DNA of 64,000 nt from Vibrio kanaloae (GCF_024347535.1 NZ_AP025498.1:186001-250000), one strand, 5' to 3'. Positions 1 to 11,381 are shown, counted from the stretch's first letter. Made by a program: numbers and translations. Notes: generated by a model from the sequence alone, not told the origin.

Positions 1-1371
1 AGTCACGAACGCGATAATCATGCCGACCACGTAGTAACCGATTTTTTCTGGTGATATTGAGATGATACCTGGAATACCAGCAGCACCCAGTGCTTGTGCT
101 TTCACATTGAACATAGTGATAAACGCGCTTGAAACCGCAGCTGCACAAACCGCAGCAATGAATGGATAGCGAAGCTTCAAGTTCACACCGAACATTGCAG
201 GTTCAGTAATACCAAGCAAACCGGTCACACCAGAAGGAATCGCGATACCTTTCATTTTCTTATCTTTACTCATGAAACCAACCGCCAGTGCCGCTGTACC
301 TTGTGACACGTTAGACATCGCCGCGATAGGGAAGATGAACGTACCGCCAGTCGTTGCGATATCCGCAAGCAGCTGAGTTTCAATCGCGATAAAGCTATGG
401 TGCATACCAGTAATAACGAACGGCGCATAAATCAAACCAAATACCGCACCACCAATGAAGCCAGCGCTGTTGTATAGCCAGTTAAGACCGTCACCCAGTA
501 AGAAACCGATATCACGTGTAAATGGACCCACAACCGTGAATGTCAGAAGGCCCGTCACGAAAATAGCCAATAGTGGCGTTAACAAGTTATCCAAAACCGA
601 AGGAATAACTTTACGTAGGCCAAGCTCAACTTTCGCTAGAATAAACGCAGAGACAAGAACGGGCAGCACTGAACCTTGATAGCCCACTTTCTCGATTTCA
701 AAACCTAGAATGTTCCAAACTGGAATGCTGCCCGATACTGATGCGCCACCGAAGCCCCAGCCGTTAAGCAAGTCTGGGTGAACCATCAACATACCTAAAG
801 CCGCGCCAAGGTATGGGTTACCACCAAACTTCTTACTCGCTGAAAATGCTAATAAAATAGGTAAGTACACAAAAGGAGCATTAGCAAATGTATTGATCAT
901 GTTTGCTAAGTCGGTCAAACCCGGATTAGCGTCGATTAAAGATTTGCCATCAATGAATAAGCCTTGAGCCGTCAATAGGTTGTAGATACCCATCAACAAA
1001 CCACCAGCAACAATCGCCGGAATGATTGGTACAAAAATATCAGACAGGCCTTTCACCGCGCGTTGTAGGATATTTTGGTTGTCAGCACCTGCAGACGCCA
1101 CATCGTTGGTCGACATTTCCGTCATTTCAGTCAGCTTAGCCAACTCAGCATAAACTTGGTTTACGATGCCTGAGCCAAAGATGATTTGATATTGACCTGC
1201 CACTTTAAACTGGCCCTTAACCCCTTCTAGGTTATCAATCGCCTGTTCATCAATTTTATCTTGGTCTGCAACCGCAAGACGCAGACGAGTCGCGCAGTGT
1301 GCGAGTGCGGTGATATTACTTTTACCACCTAATAGAGAAAGCAGCTCTTTTGCTATTTTTGGATAATTCAT
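1..1371 (-). CDS. scrA: PTS sucrose-specific EIIBC component (3' end outside window)
   Basis: Inner-membrane phosphotransferase permease that imports and phosphorylates a sugar, most likely sucrose. I translated it from the ATG at 1371; the frame stays open to base 1, giving 457 codons, so only the C-terminal tail is missing. Residues about 1-85 form the EIIB domain with the phosphorylated cysteine in the motif HCATRLRLAV. The rest is a polytopic EIIC domain with the motifs MHHSFIAIETQLLAD and GITEPAMFG. It is divergent from a LacI-type regulator and near a LamB/ScrY-like porin, and all three carry the same operator, which supports sucrose. Trehalose or another glucoside cannot be fully excluded because the fructokinase and hydrolase genes are not in view. 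Confidence 0.88.
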   Translation of the reverse strand, partial: MNYPKIAKELLSLLGGKSNITALAHCATRLRLAVADQDKIDEQAIDNLEGVKGQFKVAGQYQIIFGSGIVNQVYAELAKLTEMTEMSTNDVASAGADNQNILQRAVKGLSDIFVPIIPAIVAGGLLMGIYNLLTAQGLFIDGKSLIDANPGLTDLANMINTFANAPFVYLPILLAFSASKKFGGNPYLGAALGMLMVHPDLLNGWGFGGASVSGSIPVWNILGFEIEKVGYQGSVLPVLVSAFILAKVELGLRKVIPSVLDNLLTPLLAIFVTGLLTFTVVGPFTRDIGFLLGDGLNWLYNSAGFIGGAVFGLIYAPFVITGMHHSFIAIETQLLADIATTGGTFIFPIAAMSNVSQGTAALAVGFMSKDKKMKGIAIPSGVTGLLGITEPAMFGVNLKLRYPFIAAVCAAAVSSAFITMFNVKAQALGAAGIPGIISISPEKIGYYVVGMIIAFVT

Positions 1372-1409
1372 TACATACCCCATTGGATTATCATTTGAGC
1401 TTTTGAATT

Positions 1410-1428
1410 TTCGGGAACGTTTGCAAAA
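1410..1428. promoter_or_regulatory. LacI/ScrR-type operator in front of scrA
   Basis: TTCGGGAACGTTTGCAAAA lies about 40 bases upstream of the scrA start. Read on the minus strand it contains TTGCAAACGTTCCCGAA, a typical LacI-family half-palindrome around a central CG. Near-identical sites occur before scrR and the porin gene. Confidence 0.7.
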
Positions 1429-1561
1429 CAAATTTTTGCTTAGAAATAACAAATGATCAAAGATAACGGCTCAATACTGTGAGAATGATCTTTAAATTAT
1501 CTCCCTAGGATAAGAAGACAGGGTTAAAATCCCCTAATAACAGGTAAATTTGATGCTCTGT

Positions 1562-1577
1562 TTGCAAACAATCCCAA
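1562..1577. promoter_or_regulatory. LacI/ScrR-type operator in front of scrR
   Basis: TTGCAAACAATCCCAA differs from the porin site TTGCAAACGTTCCCAA at two central positions. It sits about 30 bases before the scrR ATG, so it may mediate autoregulation. Confidence 0.6.
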
Positions 1578-1605
1578 AACTAAAATTACAATTGGATAAT
1601 AAATA

Positions 1606-2592
1606 ATGGCTAGTCTTCATGATGTCGCTCGTCTCGCTGGAGTTTCCAAGTCGACGGTTTCAAGAGTAATCAATGATGAGTATGGCGTAAAAGACGCGAC
1701 CAAGGTGAAGGTGCGTAAAGCGGTTGAAGAGTGTGGCTATCTCCCAAACCAAGTCGCTAAAGACTTAAAGTCTCAGAAAACCAACCTGGTTGGCGTGATT
1801 GTTCCTAGGGTTTCTTCCCACGCCACCTCTCAAGGTGTCGATGGTTTAACCGCAGTATTAGAGCAAGCGGGCAAGCATGTTTTACTAGCGAGCACGCACC
1901 AAACGCACCATAAAGAACTTGAATACATTCAGATATTTAACCAAAAACGTGTTGAAGGCATCATCCTGTACGCAACCCACCTCGACAACCAATTAGTCAA
2001 ATCCATTCAAAGCTCTGCAGTGCCAGTGGTATTGGTTGGTCAAGACGGTTCGATGTTTAACATCCCAAGTATTGTGCACGACGACAATCGCGTAGGGTTT
2101 GAAGCGGGCAACCGCCTCATCGCGAAAGGTTGTAAGTATATGGGGTTTATTGGCGTGCAAGGCGATGATATTGCGGTTGATAAGATGAGATCAGAAGGCT
2201 TCGCTCAATCACTTCAATTCAACGACCTCACACTGCAATTTCACGCCCGCGGCGACTTCACCATAGAATCAGGTTACCAACTGGCTAAACAGTCTCTAAA
2301 GGAGCACACACAGCTCGACGGCCTGTTCTGCGCCACTGACCGTATCGCAATCGGTGCGATCAGAGCCATTCAGGAAGCGGGCCTCGTTCCAGGAAAGGAT
2401 GTCTTGGTGCTCGGTGTGGGTGACGATGAGCTCGCTTCAGTATGCACACCAACGCTGTCTACGTTTAACTATGCGTTTGATAAAGCGGGAGAAAATGGAG
2501 CTAAGCTTCTGCTCGACCGTATTGAGAAAAAAGGCTTTGAAATGAGTAAGATGGTGCTGACTTTTAGCACCATTGAAAGAGAATCTTGCTAA
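1606..2592 (+). CDS. scrR: LacI-family transcriptional regulator, probable sucrose repressor
   Basis: DNA-binding repressor that would release its operators when sugar is taken up. The N-terminus has a full LacI helix-turn-helix (LHDVARLAGVSKSTVSRVIN, residues 4-23), followed by a hinge and a periplasmic-binding-protein-like effector domain to the C-terminus. At 328 residues it has normal family length. It is divergent from scrA and convergent with the porin gene, with a shared terminator at its 3' end. Three matching operators in this locus (before scrA, before itself, before the porin) make a local sucrose regulator the natural reading; the actual inducer is inferred. Confidence 0.85.
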   Translation: MASLHDVARLAGVSKSTVSRVINDEYGVKDATKVKVRKAVEECGYLPNQVAKDLKSQKTNLVGVIVPRVSSHATSQGVDGLTAVLEQAGKHVLLASTHQTHHKELEYIQIFNQKRVEGIILYATHLDNQLVKSIQSSAVPVVLVGQDGSMFNIPSIVHDDNRVGFEAGNRLIAKGCKYMGFIGVQGDDIAVDKMRSEGFAQSLQFNDLTLQFHARGDFTIESGYQLAKQSLKEHTQLDGLFCATDRIAIGAIRAIQEAGLVPGKDVLVLGVGDDELASVCTPTLSTFNYAFDKAGENGAKLLLDRIEKKGFEMSKMVLTFSTIERESC

Positions 2593-2629
2593 CGGTTTAT
2601 TTCAGAGATCAAGTGCTCCCAAGATAAAA

Positions 2630-2669
2630 AAATGCCAACCTTCGAGTTGAAACGATAAGGTTGGCATTT
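2630..2669. terminator. Bidirectional hairpin terminator between scrR and porin gene
   Basis: AAATGCCAACCTT (2630-2642) pairs perfectly with AAGGTTGGCATTT (2657-2669). A-rich sequence on the left and T-rich on the right suit termination of both convergent genes. Confidence 0.8.
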
Positions 2670-2727
2670 GATGATGCGACGATCACATCATGATTAACAC
2701 TCTCTATCTAAACGATATCTCAAGCAA

Positions 2728-4572
<1,845 letters not shown>

Positions 4573-4980
4573 CTACTTCCTCTTGCCCTGCTCAACCAGT
4601 TTCTCATTCCATGCCGTATTGCCGTCGCGCTTGGAGACATCGTATTCTGCACAGAACTGGGATATGGTCATATTGTTGTCGCCAGTCGCCAATTTCAATG
4701 CCAACTGAACTTGTTGAAGCTTGCTTTGCAGACGCAGGATCTGACCTGCATTTGGGCTTTTTTCTTTGGCATACTTTAAGGCTGCATGTTTACGCTCTGC
4801 CGCGCCCGCCCTGCGATCCGCTTCTGATAACAGATATTTTAGTTGGGCTACACTTTTGCCCTTCTTGAAAGCGGGATCAAGTAGTTCAACGCATTCATCA
4901 AAAGATGGATCGATAACGTAGGGGTCAACTTTATGAGCTTGTTGACGCATCCACTCTAGTGCGAGTTTTTCATCTGACAT
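4573..4980 (-). CDS. Hypothetical protein, helical, 135 residues
   Basis: I do not recognise the family. The protein is charged and almost entirely helical by composition. Its middle (about residues 45-100) is rich in Lys, Glu, Ala and Leu with a heptad-like stretch (AGQILRLQSKLQQVQLALKL), so a coiled coil is likely. No signal peptide or membrane segment is seen. It stands alone on the minus strand with its own downstream hairpin terminator, which supports it being a real transcription unit. The antisense frames in this interval look like shadows. Function is unknown. Confidence 0.7.
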   Translation of the reverse strand: MSDEKLALEWMRQQAHKVDPYVIDPSFDECVELLDPAFKKGKSVAQLKYLLSEADRRAGAAERKHAALKYAKEKSPNAGQILRLQSKLQQVQLALKLATGDNNMTISQFCAEYDVSKRDGNTAWNEKLVEQGKRK

Positions 4981-5181
4981 AATTAAATCTTTACCAAAGA
5001 AATAGCCCTATATGGTATCGCTCAATAGCAAACCGCTGCAATAACAAATTGAATGAGTTCGTACCTTTCTAGTTTGAACCTAGTGGCAAAGACTAGCTGA
5101 TCGCTAGAAAGCTACATTGCGTACATATAGTTCAGTTGATAAACAAGTCGTCGAAAAACAAAAATGAGAAGAAGAGAAGAT

Positions 5182-5883
5182 ATGAAGGACATGACCCTTT
5201 CAGGACAAGATATCCAAGCGATGGATCAACGTGAGCGTGCTCGTTTCATTAATTCCCTATCGGGATTCAAAAGCGCAAACCTTATTGGTACCTGTGATAA
5301 ACAAGGGCTAGAAAATCTTGCTGTGGTGAGTTCTGTGGTTCATATGGGTTCGAATCCACCTTTGTTTGGCTTCATAGTCCGACCTGCAGAAAGTCGCCGC
5401 CACACGTTAGAGAATATCCTAGAAACTCGACACTTCACCATTAACAGCATCGGCGCTGACTTTGTTCAAAAAGCGCATCAAACCTCGGCTCGTTATCCAA
5501 AGTCGACATCCGAATTCAAAGCTGTCGGGCTCACTCCTTACTATGACGACATGTTCCCCGCTCCGTTCGTATTAGAAAGTGCTCTCAAAATAGGCTTGGT
5601 TTTGAAAGAGCAGATATCAATAGAGAGCAATCAAACACAAATGTTGATTGGTGAAGTTATTACGATTCAAGCCCCCAAGCGTGTCATGATGCCCGATGGA
5701 TACCTTGATTTAGAAGCGTTAGATTTAGTCACAATCTCTGGGCTCGACAGCTACCATGTTACGCAAAGGCTGCACCGGTTAAGCTATGCCAAGCCAGACA
5801 AGTCTCTGTTTCCGCTGACACGAGAAGGCAGTCCAACTTCATGGGAGGCTTTTGAATTCAATCTAACTCATTTTGTTCTGTAA
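5182..5883 (+). CDS. Flavin reductase-like, FMN-binding split-barrel protein
   Basis: Probable cytoplasmic FMN-dependent oxidoreductase of the flavin-reductase-like split-barrel family. The N-terminal half carries the usual pattern: a strand-rich segment (ANLIGTCDKQGLENLAVVSS) and the loop RPAESRRHTLENI that contacts flavin phosphate in relatives. I take the ATG at 5182 because the purine-rich AGAAGAGAAG just before it is a good ribosome binding site; an in-frame ATG at 5164 would add six residues (MRRRED). No partner monooxygenase lies next to it, so the substrate is unknown. Confidence 0.7.
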   Translation: MKDMTLSGQDIQAMDQRERARFINSLSGFKSANLIGTCDKQGLENLAVVSSVVHMGSNPPLFGFIVRPAESRRHTLENILETRHFTINSIGADFVQKAHQTSARYPKSTSEFKAVGLTPYYDDMFPAPFVLESALKIGLVLKEQISIESNQTQMLIGEVITIQAPKRVMMPDGYLDLEALDLVTISGLDSYHVTQRLHRLSYAKPDKSLFPLTREGSPTSWEAFEFNLTHFVL

Positions 5884-5987
5884 TTGGCCGCGAAAAGTGC
5901 TAACTTTCTCTGCTTTACCCAGTTGTCCTACAACATGGCGACACGGCATCTAAACCCTGCACTTTGCACCCAATTCCAAGGACTACT

Positions 5988-6779
5988 TTGAAGTTAACCC
6001 ACTTTAAATACAAGACGCGCAAAGGCCCAGACTACCGACATGGCGACCAGGTGTCTTTTATGGACATTAAGCAGACTTTCGGTATGGGCAGCATCCGCGT
6101 GGGCGCTTGGGTCACCAAAGAAGAGAAAGAGCTGGCCGCCAATCTGATATTCGATTCGCTGGCAGACTTAGCTTACATCTTGGCTTTGCCACCAGAAGCG
6201 ATTGGCCTGCGCGGAACCTTAGGCTTAGCGTTCGGTAGTGGTGGCAGAAAAGGTGTGCAAGCACACTACGCTCCAAACCAACGAGAATTAGCCCTCGCTA
6301 AAAACGCAGGAGCCGGTGCTCTCGCCCATGAGTTTTGGCATGCGTTTGACCACTACATTGCCGAAAAAGCGTTTAAGATCGGCGATACCTCTGGCCCTCG
6401 TAAGCAGATCTTGTTTGCCACCGATTGTTGGTTGCACGATCGAAAAGTACGGCCCCATCCATTAAACAAGAGTTTGATGTCTCTCTTCGATGCTACCCTG
6501 CTAAGCGACAACAACCTGGATAAACACGACTACGTGGCTCGAAGTGTCATTGCTGATAAAGCGACATCTGCACGCTACTTCTCACTGCCAACTGAGATGA
6601 TGGCTCGCGCCTTTGAGTCCGCCATAGAATCCTGCTCAGATATCGAAAACTCGTATCTGGTCGATGGCACAACCAAACCAGATATGTTCCCTCTTTATCC
6701 TGATCTCGCGCATCGAGAGGAAATCTACAATGCGATGCTGGGCTATTTTGCTCCGTTAGGACGATCTTTAAGTAAGTAG
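5988..6779 (+). CDS. CLCA_X-like protein with HExxH zinc-peptidase-like motif
   Basis: Protein resembling the family labelled CLCA_X in vibrios and relatives; function is not established. Near the middle it has AGALAHEFWHAFDHYI, an HEFWH version of the HExxH zinc-metallopeptidase motif followed by a second His, so metal binding is plausible. No signal peptide is seen. The best start is a TTG at 5988, preceded by AAGGA at 5978-5982; a TTG at 5964 without such a site would add eight residues. It precedes the next gene by about 120 bases in the same orientation. The family name is from memory and should be treated as likely rather than proven. Confidence 0.65.
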   Translation: MKLTHFKYKTRKGPDYRHGDQVSFMDIKQTFGMGSIRVGAWVTKEEKELAANLIFDSLADLAYILALPPEAIGLRGTLGLAFGSGGRKGVQAHYAPNQRELALAKNAGAGALAHEFWHAFDHYIAEKAFKIGDTSGPRKQILFATDCWLHDRKVRPHPLNKSLMSLFDATLLSDNNLDKHDYVARSVIADKATSARYFSLPTEMMARAFESAIESCSDIENSYLVDGTTKPDMFPLYPDLAHREEIYNAMLGYFAPLGRSLSK

Positions 6780-6902
6780 CCCCTTGCGCCAGTAACATTC
6801 TGGATAAACAAAGCGATGAATCATTTTGGACAGCACATGACCAAAGGTTCGAAAGCGTTTATAGTCGACACAAACTTCAACATACGTAATTTAGAGGCAT
6901 TA

Positions 6903-7226
6903 ATGATCAATTGGCCATCTTTGGTAAAACTCGACGGTGATGATGAGCTTATTTACGTCGCATCCGAGAATGATTTTCAAACCGAATGCTCAGACATAAT
7001 CGTGGGCGAAGATGATTACCTCATCGATTCTGAAGGTGACAGCTACGCACTTCAATCGAGCTTAAATCAACTGTCTCTAGCGAAACAAGCACACCAGTAT
7101 TCGGTTGAAAGCGTGACTAAACTGATTCGAAATCACGAGTTCCAGAAGGCAGAAGTGTGCCTGATGAAGATCTACTTCCTAACGATCGAAGAAGCGATTC
7201 AGTCGCTCGCCTTTGAGCCTCGTTAA
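6903..7226 (+). CDS. Small acidic protein, probable DUF4144 family
   Basis: About 107 residues, acidic, with the N-terminal pattern MINWPSLVKLDGDDELIYVA that I associate with the Vibrio family DUF4144. The C-terminal part is helical. The ATG at 6903 has AGAGG five bases before it and gives that family's expected N-terminus; an in-frame ATG at 6816 would add 29 residues of less convincing sequence. No transmembrane segment is seen. Function is unknown. A strong bidirectional terminator follows. Confidence 0.6.
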   Translation: MINWPSLVKLDGDDELIYVASENDFQTECSDIIVGEDDYLIDSEGDSYALQSSLNQLSLAKQAHQYSVESVTKLIRNHEFQKAEVCLMKIYFLTIEEAIQSLAFEPR

Positions 7227-7282
7227 TATTGGTTATTAATTCGAAACCTAGGTTCCAACCAGAACTTCCAAACAGTACAAAC

Positions 7283-7312
7283 AAAAACAGCGCCAAATTA
7301 GGCGCTGTTTTT
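7283..7312. terminator. Bidirectional terminator
   Basis: AAAAACAGCGCC (7283-7294) pairs perfectly with GGCGCTGTTTTT (7301-7312), loop AAATTA. It serves the plus-strand DUF4144-like gene and the convergent dcuB gene. Confidence 0.85.
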
Positions 7313-7334
7313 CGTTTATGGGCTCGCTAATACA

Positions 7335-8669
7335 TTAAGCAATAAAAATCTGTGCCAGTGCATAGCCCAAGCAACATGCGCCTACAACACCGATTAAACC
7401 AACCGACATAAATGAGTGGTTGAAATACCACTTACCAATCTTGGTGGTGCCAGAGACATCGAAGTTAACCGTTGCGATATCTGATGGGTAGTTAGGGATA
7501 AAGAAGTAGCCGTAAACTGCTGGCATTAAACCGATCAACAAGGCTGGGTCTAGTCCTAAGCCAAGTCCAACCGGTAGCATCATACGTGCAGTAGCCGCTT
7601 GAGAGTTCACCACAACCGATACGATGAATAGCGCTAGCGCAAACGTCCATGGGTAATTGGTGACCATTTCCACGATGCCCGATTTGAACTGAGGCATTGC
7701 GTATTGGAAGTAAGTATCCGACATCCAAGCAATACCGAAGATAGCAATCGCCGCCACCATACCGGATTTGAATACCACGCCATTTGGCACATCACGCGGG
7801 TCAGTTTTGGTCGCCAATAAGATGATACCACCGAAGCAGAGCATCATCATTTGGATGATCACCGACATCTTGATTGGCTTGTCGCCGTCTACGATGGTTC
7901 TGATCTCAGGCACCATCGCCACAATAACAATCACGACAATTGAAAGTAGGAAAATCAAAACCGCATTACGAGCCGAAGTTGGCAGTACTTCATCCAAAGA
8001 TGTCGCCGTCGTGTTTTCAATACGCTTTTTCCACTCAGGATCTTTCAAGCGCGCTTGATAATCAGGATCGTCGTTCAATTCTTTACCGCGTTTCAAGCTG
8101 TACAAAGATAATAAGAATGTACCGAACAATGTCGCAGGAACCGTAACCAACAGAATAGAAAGCAGAGTAATAGAGTGTTGGACATCTGAAAGTTGCGCAA
8201 GGTAATACACCACAGCAGCAGAAATTGGCGATGCCGTAATGGCCAATTGAGAGGCAACTGACGCCGCCGCCATTGGGCGCTCAGGACGAATACCGTTCTT
8301 TAGTGCTACATCACCAATGATAGGCATGATTGAGTAAACCGCATGGCCAGTACCTAACAGGAAAGTCATCGAGTAAGTAACAAACGGTGCTATCAAGGTA
8401 ACGCGTTTCGGATTCTTCCTTAACACCCTTTCGGCTACTTGCAGCATGTATTTCAAGCCACCAGCAGCTTCAAGAATAGAAGCACAGGTAACAACCGCGA
8501 GGATAATCAGCATAACGGTGACAGGTGGAGACGTTGGTGGCATTTTGAAGACAAACACCTCAATAACCAAGCCAATACCAGAAACAACACCTAAGCCAAT
8601 ACCGCCATACCGGGACCCGATATAAAGTACAACTAATAAAAATAGAAACTCAAAGTACAACATAAGCAA
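7335..8669 (-). CDS. dcuB: Anaerobic C4-dicarboxylate transporter, DcuA/DcuB family
   Basis: Inner-membrane exchanger or importer of fumarate, malate, aspartate and succinate. The 444-residue protein is polytopic throughout. Segments such as ERVLRKNPKRVTLIAPFVTY, GTGHAVYSIMPIIGDVA and NGIRPERPMAAASVASQLA match the DcuA/DcuB family, and the HAVYSIMPII and IRPERPMA details resemble enteric DcuB more than DcuA. It is a single gene with its own terminator. Anaerobic control would be expected for the family, but I could not find a convincing FNR site upstream. Confidence 0.88.
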   Translation of the reverse strand: MLMLYFEFLFLLVVLYIGSRYGGIGLGVVSGIGLVIEVFVFKMPPTSPPVTVMLIILAVVTCASILEAAGGLKYMLQVAERVLRKNPKRVTLIAPFVTYSMTFLLGTGHAVYSIMPIIGDVALKNGIRPERPMAAASVASQLAITASPISAAVVYYLAQLSDVQHSITLLSILLVTVPATLFGTFLLSLYSLKRGKELNDDPDYQARLKDPEWKKRIENTTATSLDEVLPTSARNAVLIFLLSIVVIVIVAMVPEIRTIVDGDKPIKMSVIIQMMMLCFGGIILLATKTDPRDVPNGVVFKSGMVAAIAIFGIAWMSDTYFQYAMPQFKSGIVEMVTNYPWTFALALFIVSVVVNSQAATARMMLPVGLGLGLDPALLIGLMPAVYGYFFIPNYPSDIATVNFDVSGTTKIGKWYFNHSFMSVGLIGVVGACCLGYALAQIFIA

Positions 8670-9074
8670 CCTTACGAAAAATATGGACTAGTACTATTTT
8701 CTCGGTAAGTTCAGCAATTTACTTATTGTTTGATCACACTCTTATTTCAGGCTCACGCTAATTGTTTTTTATAAGATAATGGTCACGCTAACAAGACTGT
8801 AAGTTTATGAATTGTAATAGTAATCTAGCCGATAGACCTATAGTTGTTATGTATGATAACCATTATTGTATCTGTTAGAACAACATGGCCTATAAAACAC
8901 CATACTCATAACTTAACGATATTATTCAAACTAAAATCAATCACATTCCAAGTCATTTAGTGGCATATTACATCACCAACTCCTCTGATTATTACTCAAC
9001 GCTGACTCGCCTATCCCTAGACACTATGTCAAAATAATCCACCTGATGACGACAACAAATAAAGAACCACGTAT
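8670..9074. other. 405-bp intergenic region between divergent dcuB and HAD gene
   Basis: AT-rich, must hold both promoters. I looked for FNR and CRP boxes and found only partial half-sites (for example GTGTGATC on the minus strand near 8730). No open frame here is convincing. Confidence 0.4.
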
Positions 9075-9734
9075 ATGAATTTTCAAGCTGCTATTTTTGA
9101 TATGGATGGACTACTGCTCGACACCGAGCGACTTTGTATGCAGGTTTTTGAAGAAGCATGTCACGCGCAAGGTGTGCCATTTTTGCAGGATGTTTATCTA
9201 GGCATCATTGGTTGCAACGCAAAAACCATTGAACAGATCTTTAGAAATGGCTACGGTGAAAGCTTAGATTACCCAGCGCTGAACAACGAATGGCGCACGC
9301 GCTACAGTGCGATTGTTAAGCATCAAGCCATCCCAGTAAAAGATGGCGTGATTGAGCTGCTTGAATGGCTAAAATCGAATGACATTCCAATCGCGGTGGC
9401 AACCTCTACTCAGCTCGATATCGCAAAGAAGAAGCTTGAGTTGGCTGGTCTAGATTCTTACTTCACCTCGTTAAGCACAGGCTGCGAAGTGACTCACGGT
9501 AAGCCTCACCCAGAGATTTACTTACTAGCGGCAGAACGCTTAGGTGTAGCTCCTGAAACCTGTCTCGCGTTTGAAGACTCAAACAACGGCATTCGCGCAT
9601 CGATGGCGGCTAACATGATCAGCTTCCAGATCCCAGATCTGGTTGAGCCTTGCGAAGAAGTCAAAGCCCTTGGTCACACGATCAGCCCTTCCCTGCATCA
9701 TGTGTTAGCACAGCTTCAACAAGCCGCTGCTTAA
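9075..9734 (+). CDS. HAD-superfamily phosphatase, subfamily IA
   Basis: Cytoplasmic phosphohydrolase or phosphoglucomutase-like enzyme. Motif I is FDMDGLLLDTE (residues 8-18) with the nucleophile and general-acid aspartates; motif II is VATST; motif III/IV is GKPHPEIY and FEDSNNGIRA. A helical cap lies between motifs I and II. At 219 residues it has the usual length of the YcjU/YniC-like group. The physiological substrate cannot be told from sequence. Two hairpins follow the stop codon. Confidence 0.85.
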   Translation: MNFQAAIFDMDGLLLDTERLCMQVFEEACHAQGVPFLQDVYLGIIGCNAKTIEQIFRNGYGESLDYPALNNEWRTRYSAIVKHQAIPVKDGVIELLEWLKSNDIPIAVATSTQLDIAKKKLELAGLDSYFTSLSTGCEVTHGKPHPEIYLLAAERLGVAPETCLAFEDSNNGIRASMAANMISFQIPDLVEPCEEVKALGHTISPSLHHVLAQLQQAAA

Positions 9735-9745
9735 GTTCTGATTAC

Positions 9746-9806
9746 CGTTGATAACGCTTTTATCAACGTAGACAAGCCTCTCTATCAAGCCGACTCACAG
9801 AGTCGG
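9746..9806 (+). terminator. Tandem hairpins after the HAD gene
   Basis: CGTTGATAA (9746-9754) pairs with TTATCAACG (9760-9768). A second stem, CCGACT (9790-9795) with AGTCGG (9801-9806), is followed by TTTATTTG. The second resembles a Rho-independent terminator. Confidence 0.65.
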
Positions 9807-9930
9807 TTTATTTGTTGATATTCCTTTTATAAAAGATAAAAACTCGCGCTTGAAACTGTTAAAGTCGATGGGAAATAAATGCTAGGTGATAAACAACATT
9901 ACTAACGTCTAAAGGTGGAGAAAGGGACGC

Positions 9931-10557
9931 GTGATTGAAAAACTAGAAAGCCAACTGATTGATTTTGCACAACAAGAAATGACACAAGATTCAGCGCACG
10001 ACATCAGCCACATCAAGCGAGTAGTCAAAACTGCTAAGGCTTTATGTACTCAAGAACAGGCGAAGCTTGAGGTCGTTCTGCCTGCCGCTTACCTTCATGA
10101 TTGTTTCACCTTTCCCAAGAACCACCCAGACAGAGCCCAAAGCTCACAAATGACGGCAGACAAGGCGATCTCTTTCCTCAAATCTATCGACTATCCCGCA
10201 CCCTATCTCGATGAGATCCATCACGCGATTGTCACGCACAGCTACAGTGCCAACATCACTCCAGAAACCTTGGAAGCTCAAATCGTCCAAGATGCTGATC
10301 GTCTCGATTCTCTCGGTGCAATTGGCATTGCTCGCTGCCTATACGTTGGTCAGAGCTTTAACGCTGAACTCTATAACCACGAAGACCCGTTCGCCAAGCA
10401 GCGTGACTTGGATGACAAGCATTACAGCGTCGACCATTTCTACGTGAAGCTGTTTAAACTCGCTGAAACCATGAATACAGAATCTGCCAAGTTAGAAGCC
10501 AACAAACGCACTGATTACATGCGCGGTTTTCTTGATCAACTGGTCTCAGAGGTATAG
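9931..10557 (+). CDS. HD-domain phosphohydrolase, YedJ-like
   Basis: Cytoplasmic metal-dependent phosphohydrolase. It aligns by eye with E. coli YedJ over its length: AHDISHIKRV near the N-terminus, the HD pair in AAYLHDCFTFPKNHPDRAQS, then ITPETLEAQIVQDADRLDSL. The substrate of this group is not known to me. Translation begins at a GTG at 9931, preceded by a purine-rich site (GGTGGAGAAAGGGA). It is a stand-alone gene between the HAD phosphatase and the glycosylase. Confidence 0.85.
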   Translation: MIEKLESQLIDFAQQEMTQDSAHDISHIKRVVKTAKALCTQEQAKLEVVLPAAYLHDCFTFPKNHPDRAQSSQMTADKAISFLKSIDYPAPYLDEIHHAIVTHSYSANITPETLEAQIVQDADRLDSLGAIGIARCLYVGQSFNAELYNHEDPFAKQRDLDDKHYSVDHFYVKLFKLAETMNTESAKLEANKRTDYMRGFLDQLVSEV

Positions 10558-10694
10558 CACCTTGCGGCTTAAAACTATTTAGCTGTTTTGTTTAATTGAT
10601 TTGAAGACAGTAAGTAGCTTAGGCTACTTTTCATCTGCAAGTTTGACCCCATATCATTAAGCATTGGCTACACAGATGTAATTTGGAACCTCCA

Positions 10695-11381
10695 ATGACC
10701 CAAGAAAAATTCGACACTATTTATCAACGCGCAGCTCACCGTAAAGGCGGAGCGGCCGAGCTCGAAAAGATTGTTCGTGCGCCCCTTTCACAAGCTGAGC
10801 TATCACAAATCACCGACGATCGTTGGCTAGCCGCCTTTACCGAAAAGGTATTCCAGTGTGGTATTTCGTGGAATGTGGTGAGAAAGAAATGGCCGCAATT
10901 CGAAGAAGTGTTCTTTGAATTCGACATCGAAAAGATGCTGATGCTGCCGAACGAGATGTGGGAACAGAAAGCACAAGACCCACGCATTATTCGCCACCTG
11001 ACTAAGGTGATGACTATCCCTGCCAATGCCACCATGATTCACAACGCCAAGCGTGAAGCGGATTCCTTCTCACAAATGGTTGCCGACTGGCCTTCAGAAC
11101 GCATCACAGAACTTTGGGATTATCTGAAGAAACACGGCAAGCGATTAGGTGGTAATACTGGTGCCTACGCTCTGCGCCAAATGGGTAAAGATACCTTCAT
11201 CTTGTCATCGGACGTTGAAGCGCACCTACGCAGTACCGATGTGATCGATAGCGGTCGTAACACCAAGCGAGCACAAGTCGCGGCAAGTAAAGCTTTCAAC
11301 GAGTGGCAGCAGCAATCAGGACGTAGCCTGAGCGAGATCAGCCAGATCGTGGCATACAGCTGTGGTGACAATCGAGTTTAG
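10695..11381 (+). CDS. DNA-3-methyladenine glycosylase I-like protein (Tag family)
   Basis: Probable base-excision repair glycosylase. The segment FQCGISWNVVRKKWPQFEEV corresponds to the helical core of Tag, and GGNTGAYALRQMGKDTF is the later substrate-pocket and helix region. The N-terminal zinc-binding Cys of E. coli Tag is not evident, so this is a divergent paralogue rather than the canonical enzyme. The ATG at 10695 with TGGA seven bases before it is preferred; a TTG twelve bases upstream is in frame. Confidence 0.72.
   Translation: MTQEKFDTIYQRAAHRKGGAAELEKIVRAPLSQAELSQITDDRWLAAFTEKVFQCGISWNVVRKKWPQFEEVFFEFDIEKMLMLPNEMWEQKAQDPRIIRHLTKVMTIPANATMIHNAKREADSFSQMVADWPSERITELWDYLKKHGKRLGGNTGAYALRQMGKDTFILSSDVEAHLRSTDVIDSGRNTKRAQVAASKAFNEWQQQSGRSLSEISQIVAYSCGDNRV

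Noticed and set aside
8776..8863. ATAATGGT / ACCATTAT inverted pair upstream of dcuB
   Set aside because: Arms are short and about 75 bp apart; expected by chance in AT-rich sequence.
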